Assembly (NCBI RefSeq): GCF_024362525.1
Contig: NZ_CP101459.1
Span: 682,001 to 746,000, forward strand
DNA from: Natrononativus amylolyticus
Lineage (GTDB): Archaea; Halobacteriota; Halobacteria; Halobacteriales; Natrialbaceae
DNA length: 64,000 nt
Direction: 5' to 3'
The notes under the pieces are model-generated. The model saw nothing but the letters and a program-made list of their open reading frames with translations. It did no database searches and had not been told where the DNA came from. Position numbers and translations under genes: made by a program. Positions 44,658 through 52,320 of this stretch are shown piece after piece (positions within the stretch are counted from its first letter, which is position 1; each line of letters opens with the position of its first letter).

Positions 44658-45776
44658 ATGACTACGCCGACACGACGACGATTGCTTCACTACGGTGCAC
44701 TCGCCGGAGGCCTCTCGCTGGCGGGCTGTCTGGCAAGCGAAACGGATGGCAACTCACCCGATGGGGACGACGACTCTACCGACGGTGACGACGAAACGGA
44801 CGACGGCATTGAGGCCGTCGAGACAACCCAGTACACGACCCGAACCGACCGCCCCGACTGGGACGAGGACGCGATCGGAACCTGTGCGCTGGCCGACTCG
44901 GAAGACCGACTGGCGCACGTGACGCCGATCCACGCCGTCTCCGAGGAGCGACTCGAGGAGACCGTCGGGCCGTTCGTCCGAGAAACCGACTTCGAGAGCC
45001 AGCTCCTGTTGTTCGTCGAGTCAGGCGGGCCGAACATCTGTCACGACACCCTCGAAATCGAGGACGTGTCCCTCGAGGGCGAGGTGTTGACGGCGACGGC
45101 GACCGTCCTCGAGACCAGTGACAAGGGGGCGGAGTGTGGTCAGGCACTGTTGTACCCATCCGCACTTGCGCGTGTGACCGTCGCCGACGACGCCGAGTGG
45201 CCTGCTCGGACTGAAGTAACGATCACCGACGGATGGGACGAGACGGAGACCGTCGAGGCGGCGCTCGACATCTCCGTCGAGCCAGAAGAACTCGAGGGGT
45301 ACGTTCGGCCAGATGGCGACCCCGACATCGTTCCGTCCGCACTCGAATGCGCGGACGAGGACGTCACACGCATGTCGCCGGTCGAGGACGTCACCTGGGG
45401 TGACACAGACCGATTTTCCATGCGCGTCGATCGGCTCACCGTCGATCGCGGCGAGTCGGTAGCGATCAAGATGGTCAATACTACGAATGAGTCACAGACG
45501 ACCGGAAACGCACAGAAGTTCGGTCTCGAGGTCTACACCGACGCCGGGTGGCAGGACGTTCGCGTCTACGACGACGACGGGTACGGGCCAGGCTACACCG
45601 ACGAAGGGTACACCCATCAGCCTCACACCGGGTTCGACTGGACGCTCGAGATGGCGACTGGCGATTTCGACACTGGCCACCCGCTGCTCGAGGTCTGTCC
45701 CGACCTCCCTGCTGGACGGTACCGGTTTGTCTACTGGCCGACGGATCTGGCGGTGGCGTTCGATTTGAGCGAGTGA
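44658..45776 (+). CDS. Tat-exported lipoprotein with Ig-like C-terminal domain
   Basis: A 372-residue exported protein. The signal TRRRLLHYGALAGGLSLAGC has twin (triple) arginines and a lipobox ending at Cys24. An acidic Asp/Gly linker follows (about 30-50). The mature part has a first domain with Cys residues (GTCALADSEDRLAHVTPIHA, GGPNICHDTLEIEDVSLEG) and a C-terminal Ig-like domain (RVDRLTVDRGESVAIKMVNT, EVCPDLPAGRYRFVYWP). Its role on the cell surface is unknown. Confidence 0.82.
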   Translation: MTTPTRRRLLHYGALAGGLSLAGCLASETDGNSPDGDDDSTDGDDETDDGIEAVETTQYTTRTDRPDWDEDAIGTCALADSEDRLAHVTPIHAVSEERLEETVGPFVRETDFESQLLLFVESGGPNICHDTLEIEDVSLEGEVLTATATVLETSDKGAECGQALLYPSALARVTVADDAEWPARTEVTITDGWDETETVEAALDISVEPEELEGYVRPDGDPDIVPSALECADEDVTRMSPVEDVTWGDTDRFSMRVDRLTVDRGESVAIKMVNTTNESQTTGNAQKFGLEVYTDAGWQDVRVYDDDGYGPGYTDEGYTHQPHTGFDWTLEMATGDFDTGHPLLEVCPDLPAGRYRFVYWPTDLAVAFDLSE

Positions 45777-45930
45777 AAAGACGCACCGCTATTCGCCGTC
45801 CCGGCTTCCGCCCAGCACTCGGTCTCGTCAACCACTAGCTCGAGCGAGCGTTCTTTCGGCGTTAGATTGTAGTAGGTAGCGATTTGTGCGTCTGCCGTGG
45901 CCGTCGGTTAATTCTCCCTGGTCAGTTACC

Positions 45931-45946
45931 CACGACTGAAGTCGTG
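45931..45946. repeat. IS-end-like hairpin CACGAC-TGAA-GTCGTG
   Basis: Same stem and loop as at 30315-30334 (acccacgactgaagtcgtg here), between the lipoprotein and the GH109-like gene. A shared mobile-element relic or a common terminator are the two readings. Confidence 0.55.
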
Positions 45947-46052
45947 AGCGGTCTATTCCGATAGTATCCACCACTGCGGCTTATAGTGGCGCTTTCCATT
46001 CGCCATTTCCAGAGGAAGTTTTATTTGGATGACTGTCATCAATGCTGATGAT

Positions 46053-47531
46053 ATGCATCGACGAACGTATCTCCAGGGGCTCGCAGGCGCCACGGGGTTC
46101 GTAACCGTTTCGGCGACCGGACAGGCTCGGAAGCACTCCGGAGACGGCCGCGGGCCGCCGGACGACGTACCGCCGGGTGAAACACCACCCCGGCGCGGCG
46201 ATTCGGTGATAGGGCTGGCGGTCGACCCAATCGCGCCGGTGCGGATCGGAATCATCGGTCTTGGAAATCGCGGTGCCTCGCTGACCCAGCACCTCGACCG
46301 ATTGGACCCTGATATGGCGGAGATTCGGGCTATTTGTGATGTGGTGGACGACCGGGTGGAATCGATGGCGGCGTCCCTCCAGGCCGATCCCGACACGTAC
46401 TCCGCCGGGGTCGGTGAAGACGAGTGGGACGGACGAGACGAGTGGCGGGCGGAGGTGCCCGTCGACGATCCGGAGGACATGATCGACGACACGTGGATGG
46501 AGGTCGCAGAACGGGACGATCTCGACCTGATTTTCGTCTTCAGCGACCTCGACTCCCACGCTACGATGTGTACGTACGCCATGGAACAGGGCAAACACGT
46601 CGCAACGGAAGTCGCGGCGGCTGAGACCATCGAGCAGTGCTGGGACCTCGTCGACACTGCAGAGAGGACCCAGAAGAACTGCATGATGCTCGAGCAGGTC
46701 AACTACTTCGAAGAGGAGCTGTGGGTGCTGAATATGATCCGCGAGGGCGTGTTCGGCGACGAACTCTCCTACGCGTACGGGAGCTACATCAATCCGCAGG
46801 TTGGTAGCTACATGCACGACTACGGACCGCCCGTCAACTGGCGCGCCCGTCGTCACCTCCACCTCAAAGGCGACTTGTATCCGACCCACGGGCTCGGGCC
46901 GCTCGCCTGGTACATGGATCTGCTTCGCGGCGATCGACCCGAGTACCTGATCGCCCAGGAGAGCCCGGAAACCCGGTTCAGCCAGTACGCACAAAACGAA
47001 CTGGAGCCCGACCACGAGTTCTACGGCGAGACCGACTGGGCGAACGGTGACACGACGAAGTCGCTGATAAAGACCAACCGGGATCGTTCGATCGAGATCC
47101 AGTTCGACGTGAAGACGAACCGACCGTACGGGCTGGGCAACGAGGTCGTCGGCGTCGACGCGTACTTCAACGGCTACCAGGCGGGACAGCGCTCGCATCT
47201 CGCAATCGACGACGAAGGGGCGCCCGCGCTCGTCGACGACGATACGTTCGAAGCCTACCAAGATGAGTACCGGCACCCGCTCTGGTCCGAGGAGTACGAA
47301 GACGTGAACGAACACGGCGCGGACTTCATCATGCTCTACCGGATCATCGATGCGCTGAACACCGGTCGACCGCTTGACCAGGACGTCTACGACGCGGCGA
47401 CGTGGAGCGCAGTGGGTCCGCTCTCGCGCATTTCGATCGAACACGGCGGCATGCCGGTCGTCTTCCCCGACTTCACCCGCGGTCAGTGGAGCGAAAATCG
47501 ACAGCTCGAAGTGATGGATCTCGAGGAGTGA
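46053..47531 (+). CDS. Tat-exported Gfo/Idh/MocA-family protein, GH109-like
   Basis: A 492-residue protein. The signal MHRRTYLQGLAGATGFVTVS is a Tat type, which supports ATG 46053. The NAD-binding fold starts at VRIGIIGLGNRGASLTQHLD. The later motif YPTHGLGPLAWYMDLLRGDR is the hallmark of the glycoside hydrolase family 109 branch (alpha-N-acetylgalactosaminidase type), which uses bound NAD to cleave glycosides. KHVATEVAAAETIEQC and EQVNYFEEELWVLNM fit the same branch. Export by Tat suits a protein that folds with its cofactor inside. Substrate specificity is unproven; a sugar oxidoreductase is the alternative. Confidence 0.8.
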   Translation: MHRRTYLQGLAGATGFVTVSATGQARKHSGDGRGPPDDVPPGETPPRRGDSVIGLAVDPIAPVRIGIIGLGNRGASLTQHLDRLDPDMAEIRAICDVVDDRVESMAASLQADPDTYSAGVGEDEWDGRDEWRAEVPVDDPEDMIDDTWMEVAERDDLDLIFVFSDLDSHATMCTYAMEQGKHVATEVAAAETIEQCWDLVDTAERTQKNCMMLEQVNYFEEELWVLNMIREGVFGDELSYAYGSYINPQVGSYMHDYGPPVNWRARRHLHLKGDLYPTHGLGPLAWYMDLLRGDRPEYLIAQESPETRFSQYAQNELEPDHEFYGETDWANGDTTKSLIKTNRDRSIEIQFDVKTNRPYGLGNEVVGVDAYFNGYQAGQRSHLAIDDEGAPALVDDDTFEAYQDEYRHPLWSEEYEDVNEHGADFIMLYRIIDALNTGRPLDQDVYDAATWSAVGPLSRISIEHGGMPVVFPDFTRGQWSENRQLEVMDLEE

Positions 47532-47694
47532 GTAGAGGGGTTGCCTTCGTCCGACGGGGGCTAATTTTCCGCCTCCGTTAAAATTCTCAAAATGTGAAAT
47601 ATGGGTGTGAGACATACAGGTGAAGAACTGAACAGATCCTTGCTTCCGAAGTTACCCACGAAACACTTTCTGTAGCCTACTCCGTAGTTCCGGT

Positions 47695-47916
47695 ATGTCC
47701 ACAACTATCACAACGCCCAGCACGGACGAGGAGTGCACGTACTGTCGATCCCGTATCTTCGACCACGACCCGATCTGTGTCCGTGATTGTATTACCGACT
47801 GCGGCTCGCCAGCGTACTTCTGTAACTACGCCTGTCTCTCGACGTATATCGATAAGAACGACCTTACGGTAGGAAACGCGTGTGAATGGACGTCCGATGA
47901 AAGCGGTTGTTGGTAA
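47695..47916 (+). CDS. Small cysteine-rich zinc-finger-like protein (DUF7576-like)
   Basis: A 73-residue protein. ECTYCRSRIFDHDPICVRDC, then TDCGSPAYFCNYACLSTYID: Cys pairs that can bind one or two zinc ions, with Phe-Cys-Asn-x-x-Cys typical of small haloarchaeal zinc-finger proteins. Function unknown. It stands alone. Confidence 0.7.
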   Translation: MSTTITTPSTDEECTYCRSRIFDHDPICVRDCITDCGSPAYFCNYACLSTYIDKNDLTVGNACEWTSDESGCW

Positions 47917-48008
47917 TTGAGGGACATTGCTACGTTTGCGCTCTGTATTCAGCAAGACTTCTGAAACCTATCACTGTTTATTTGATTCTCTACAAGTCGA
48001 GCAGGGCG

Positions 48009-48037
48009 AGTGCCTTGGGGCTTGTCCCCGAGGTACT
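48009..48037. repeat. 12-bp imperfect hairpin upstream of the LLM gene
   Basis: AGTGCCTTGGGG-cttgt-CCCCGAGGTACT folds into a 12-bp stem with two G-U pairs and a 5-base loop, 110 bases before the LLM start. The wording resembles other haloarchaeal IS-end hairpins in memory; a terminator for the upstream gene is also possible. Confidence 0.5.
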
Positions 48038-48146
48038 TCACTCGAGTACGGGCTGTGACTCGAGCGCATCGCTCGCATAGCGGGAAGAAGTCGACGGAAA
48101 CGACACTGTCGGAAAGAATCATGTGTGTCCACAGTCACCGTGTCAC

Positions 48147-49121
48147 ATGGAATTCGGCATCTACCTCAACCAGTACGGCGACGACGAGCGCGGCAGTACC
48201 ATCCACACGCTACTCGAGCAGGTGAGTGAAATCGAAACCCTTGGGTACGACACCGCCGCAGTAGGGGAGCGCCACTTCTACGAAGACGGCTTTCAGGACG
48301 TATTCTCCAGCCTCACAGCGATGGCCACGCAGGTCGACGACCTCGAGCTGATGGCGAACATTCTCATCCTTCCGATCTATCACCCGGTGCACCTGGCCGA
48401 ACGGATCTCCGCCATCGATCACCTCGCGGATGGGAAGACCCGGTGGGGCGTCTCGCTCGGGTACCGCGAGAGCGAACTCGTGAATTTCGGCGTCGGGATG
48501 GATCAGCGTGTCTCACGGTTCATCGAGTGCCTTGAGGTCCTCAAACGCCTCCTCGAAGGCGAGCGGTTCGATCACGACGGAGACCACTACCAGTTCACCG
48601 ACGGCTTCGTCCGACCGACGCCAGTCCAGTCGCCGCGACCGAAAATCTGGGGTGGGGGGAGCGCTGAGACCGCGATCAAACGCGCGGCCTACCGCTGCGA
48701 CGGCTTTACTGCCGCCGTGACCGATCCGGACCGCCTCGAAGCCGACATCGAACGCTACCGTGACTCCCTCGCCGAGTTCAAGACAGATCCCGACGACGGC
48801 GACGTGACGATCATGGTCGACGGCTACGTCGGCGAGACGACTGCGGCTGCCTACGAGGCACTCGATCCGTCGCTTCTCGATCTCACCGCCAAGTACATCC
48901 GGTGGGGAAACCCCGAGTTTGATGGTCGGCCCGGCTTCGGTGATCTCGAGGCCCAGACGATGATCGGGTCGGCTGACGAGGTCGCAGAAAACGTCGCACT
49001 GTACCGCGACATCGGCGTTGATCACCTGATCTTCCGAACGCAGTTTCCGGGAATGGACGACGAAACGGCCATGGAGAGCGTTCGGCGGTTCGCCACCGAC
49101 GTCGTCCCGACGTTTCGGTAG
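48147..49121 (+). CDS. Luciferase-like (LLM class) flavin oxidoreductase
   Basis: A 324-residue TIM-barrel monooxygenase homologue: MEFGIYLNQYG at the start, GYDTAAVGERHFYEDGFQD, ILILPIYHPVHLAERISAID, and VSLGYRESELVNFGVGMDQR then RPTPVQSPRPKIWGGGS. These match bacterial-luciferase-type enzymes that use reduced FMN or F420. ATG 48147 begins the first strand; the earlier in-frame ATG adds 8 unrelated residues. Substrate unknown. Confidence 0.9.
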   Translation: MEFGIYLNQYGDDERGSTIHTLLEQVSEIETLGYDTAAVGERHFYEDGFQDVFSSLTAMATQVDDLELMANILILPIYHPVHLAERISAIDHLADGKTRWGVSLGYRESELVNFGVGMDQRVSRFIECLEVLKRLLEGERFDHDGDHYQFTDGFVRPTPVQSPRPKIWGGGSAETAIKRAAYRCDGFTAAVTDPDRLEADIERYRDSLAEFKTDPDDGDVTIMVDGYVGETTAAAYEALDPSLLDLTAKYIRWGNPEFDGRPGFGDLEAQTMIGSADEVAENVALYRDIGVDHLIFRTQFPGMDDETAMESVRRFATDVVPTFR

Positions 49122-49264
49122 TCGGATGACTCCGAAGGAGGCGTAACGAACTGCGAGGGGGAACAAGCGTCCGAAGCGTCGCCGGCACTCGAAGCCGGAC
49201 CGTCCGATCGGTCTCGTTCGGTGGTAATACACTTGTACTGAACGGACGTATGGTAGTGTACAAC

Positions 49265-50767
49265 ATGGTGCCGGAACCACCATCTCGAGACGAGTTACGG
49301 GCGCTGGGCGAGTCGCTCCACCTCGACCTCACCGACGAGGAGCTCGAGGATTTCGAAGCGCTGGTCGAGGGAACGCTTGGAATGTACGAGACCGTTCAAT
49401 CCGCCAGCTCGGCCGAGCAGCGTTCGACGCCGGGAGCGGAGACCCGCGAGAGCAGTCGAGCGACGGACGACGATCCCTACAACGCGTGGATCACCCGGTG
49501 TGACGTCTCACGCGACGTCGACGGCCCGCTTTCGGGGTGGCGAATCGGCCTCAAGGATAACGTCTCGCTCGCGGGCGTCGAAATGACGTGCGGCTCGGCG
49601 GTCATGGAAGGCTACGTTCCGAGCATCGACGCAGAAATCGTCGACAGGCTCCTCGACGCCGGCGGGCGAATCGTAGGGAAGAACGCTATGGACGACATGG
49701 CATTTGCCGGGAACGGCAGTTCAGGCGCGTTCGGGCCCACCGTGAACCCACGCAGCGAGGATCACCTCGCCGGGGGCTCGAGCGCTGGCGGGGCGGCCGC
49801 CGTGGCCGCCGGAGAGGTCGATCTGGCGATCGGGACCGACCAGGGCGGAAGCGTCCGCGTTCCGGCGGCCTGGACCGGCGTCGTCGGCCACAAACCGACG
49901 TTCGGGCTGGTTCCGTACACGGGGATCGTCGGTCTTCGTCACCCGCTCGACCACGTCGGGACGTTCACGAACTCCACGACGGATGCTGCGCGGACGCTGA
50001 CCGTCCTCGCGGGTCGAGACCCCTTCGATTCGCGCCAACCGGAACCCGTGCCCGCGGAGCGCTACGAGCGGGCCCTCGACGGCGACGTAACTGATCTCGC
50101 GGTCGGGGTCGTCGAGGAAGGGTTCGGCCGCGAGGGGAGCGACCCCGCAGTCGACGAGATGACCCGGGACGCGATCGATCGGTTGGCCGACGCGGGGGCG
50201 ACGGTCGAATCCGTCTCCGTTCCGTCGTTCGAGATCGCCCCTGACGTCTACACGGTCGCGATGCTGGAGGGGCTGGTCGCAACCGTTCGCAGCGAGACGC
50301 TCGGGTACAACCGCCGGGGCTGGCACGATACGGATCTGGCGACCGCGTTCGGCCGATTGCGCCGTGAACGGGGCGGCGCCCTCCCCGCGACAGTGAAAGT
50401 CGGACTCCTCGCCGGCGCCTACGCGAACGACGCGTTTCACGCGACGTACTACGCGAAAGCAATGAACCTCCTCGAGGAGATGACCGAGACGTACGACGAC
50501 CTGTTCGACGCGTACGACCTGCTCGCGATGCCCGCCTCGCCCGAGACGGCCCAGCGGCGTCGGCCGAATATAGGACGGATCGAGTTCGTCGCGAGAGCCT
50601 GGACGAGCCTCGCGAACGCCTCGGTCTTCAACGTGACGGGCCACCCCGCACTGTCGGTTCCCGCCGGCCAAGCGGACGGGTTATCGGTCGGGCTTCAGCT
50701 GGTCGGTGAACGGTTCGCCGACGCCACGGTGTTGAACGCCGGATACGCGCTCGAAGGGACGGGATAG
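49265..50767 (+). CDS. Amidase (amidase signature family)
   Basis: A 500-residue hydrolase with the Ser-cisSer-Lys triad: Lys97 in GWRIGLKDNVSLAG, the cis-Ser in HLAGGSSAGGAAAVAAGE (about 172-173) and nucleophile Ser196 in GTDQGGSVRVPAAW. The length and the N-terminal helical stretch fit nitrile-pathway or acylamide amidases. ATG 49265 (MVPEPPSRDEL) is preferred to the frame start 15 bases earlier. It converges with an NCS1 permease gene (59-base gap), so uptake and hydrolysis of a small N-containing compound is possible but unproven. Confidence 0.9.
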   Translation: MVPEPPSRDELRALGESLHLDLTDEELEDFEALVEGTLGMYETVQSASSAEQRSTPGAETRESSRATDDDPYNAWITRCDVSRDVDGPLSGWRIGLKDNVSLAGVEMTCGSAVMEGYVPSIDAEIVDRLLDAGGRIVGKNAMDDMAFAGNGSSGAFGPTVNPRSEDHLAGGSSAGGAAAVAAGEVDLAIGTDQGGSVRVPAAWTGVVGHKPTFGLVPYTGIVGLRHPLDHVGTFTNSTTDAARTLTVLAGRDPFDSRQPEPVPAERYERALDGDVTDLAVGVVEEGFGREGSDPAVDEMTRDAIDRLADAGATVESVSVPSFEIAPDVYTVAMLEGLVATVRSETLGYNRRGWHDTDLATAFGRLRRERGGALPATVKVGLLAGAYANDAFHATYYAKAMNLLEEMTETYDDLFDAYDLLAMPASPETAQRRRPNIGRIEFVARAWTSLANASVFNVTGHPALSVPAGQADGLSVGLQLVGERFADATVLNAGYALEGTG

Positions 50768-50826
50768 CTCCGTGTCGCCGGTGGCGAAGTTTATGAAGAC
50801 GATGCCGCGAAATCGGTGCGCTCGTC

Positions 50827-52128
50827 TCAGTCGGCGGCGCTCGGCTCCGCCTGGCGGGTATCGATCCAGTTCTCGACCGGCGGATGGAATGCGTAGTACA
50901 GGCCACCGGACAGCACGATCGCCGAGAGCGCCGGGACGACCCACTGGGGGGCCAGGATCGCGTACGCGGCGCCGATCACCCAGGCGACGACAGCGGCGGG
51001 ATTCCACCCGCGCAGGTACCAGTATTTCCCCTCGGCGTCGAACAGGGCGTCGGTGTCGATCCCGCCGTCGATCAGGAAGTAGTGTACCAGCAGGATTCCG
51101 GTCGTCGGCACGAGCGTGATCGTGAGCGCCTCGAGGAAGCTCTCGATACCGGCGTACGTGAAGATGCCACCGATGGCGAGTGCGGTACCGATGACGCCAC
51201 TCACGACGGTCGTGTACAGCCGCCGGGAGCCAAACAATTGTGCCAGCCCCATCCCGCTCACGTAGACGTTCGTCACGTTCGTCGTCCACGACCCGAGGAT
51301 CAACAGCAGTAGACCGACGGTACCGAGCCCGAGCTCGACCATGATGTCGACCGGGTTCCACGTCCCGGCGACTGACGCCGCCACGATTCCGATAAACCCG
51401 AGGACGACCGCGAACGCGATCCAGCCGACGGTCGCCCCGAGCGCCGGACGGGACGGGTTTTCGTTCGTGCCGTAGCGGCCGTAGTCCATCGCCACGATGA
51501 GGTAGGCCGCCACCGCGGCTGGGAAGACGTTAAGCGCGACCCAGAACGACATCTCGCCCGTTCCCTCCGCGCCGAGGTCGATCGCGTACTCTGTCCACAA
51601 CTGATAGACGACCAGAACGATGAGGAGGGTCATCACCGGAACGGCGAGGCGATTGAGCCACTCGATCCACCGGTAGCCGAAGACGGCGACGGACGCCATC
51701 AACAACCCGAAGACGAACGCTAGGACGACGAACGGGACGTCGAATCCCATGTCCGCGAGAATGTACTCTGCGCTCTGGGCAACGATCCCCGTCTGGAGAC
51801 CGAACCACCCGACGCCGGCGATGAGGATTCCGACCGCCGGAATGATCCGCCCTTTGATTCCGAACGGCGCACGCATCGCCGTCGTCCCCGCCGTCCCCAG
51901 TTTCGCGGCGATCGCCGTTCCGAGGTAGACGATGACTCCTACGAGGAGGATGCTGATCGTCGCGGCGACGAACCCCGTGACGACGCCGGCTTCCATCGTA
52001 ATCGACCCCAGGAGAAAGTTCGTGATGACGATGGAAAACCCGGCCCAGATCGTGAATATCCCCCAGAACCCCCGCGTTCGTTTTTCAGGTGGAATGACGT
52101 CGACGCCTTCTGTCTCGATCAAAGACAT
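50827..52128 (-). CDS. NCS1-family permease (cytosine/purine type)
   Basis: A 433-residue transporter with about 12 spans. VIPPEKRTRGFWGIFTIWAG is the typical N-terminus, followed by GTTAMRAPFGIKGRIIPAVG, FGYRWIEWLNRLAVPVMTL and LGSWTTNVTNVYVSGMGLAQ (NCS1/CodB signature region). These import nucleobases, allantoin or hydantoins with cations. ATG 52128 (MSLIETEGVD) is preferred over one 5 codons upstream. Confidence 0.9.
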   Translation of the reverse strand: MSLIETEGVDVIPPEKRTRGFWGIFTIWAGFSIVITNFLLGSITMEAGVVTGFVAATISILLVGVIVYLGTAIAAKLGTAGTTAMRAPFGIKGRIIPAVGILIAGVGWFGLQTGIVAQSAEYILADMGFDVPFVVLAFVFGLLMASVAVFGYRWIEWLNRLAVPVMTLLIVLVVYQLWTEYAIDLGAEGTGEMSFWVALNVFPAAVAAYLIVAMDYGRYGTNENPSRPALGATVGWIAFAVVLGFIGIVAASVAGTWNPVDIMVELGLGTVGLLLLILGSWTTNVTNVYVSGMGLAQLFGSRRLYTTVVSGVIGTALAIGGIFTYAGIESFLEALTITLVPTTGILLVHYFLIDGGIDTDALFDAEGKYWYLRGWNPAAVVAWVIGAAYAILAPQWVVPALSAIVLSGGLYYAFHPPVENWIDTRQAEPSAAD

Positions 52129-52320
52129 GTTGGGGGCTAACACATCTCATATATTGAATCTATCGGCGTTGTTACTTGAATTTTCGACGGCGGTCGATTT
52201 CGCGCAGATGGCGTCTAGGTCAGAAAGCGATCACTCAATATATTCTCAGAGTTGTAACCCCCGTTCTGTTCCCCGAATAACTTAACGGGAACTCGAGCAA
52301 TTCCTCGAGGATATGGGAGT

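Noticed and set aside
45981-47615. 544-codon minus-strand open frame
   Set aside because: It is a shadow of the GH109-like gene, which has a Tat signal and a nucleotide-binding motif. The minus frame has no recognisable domain.
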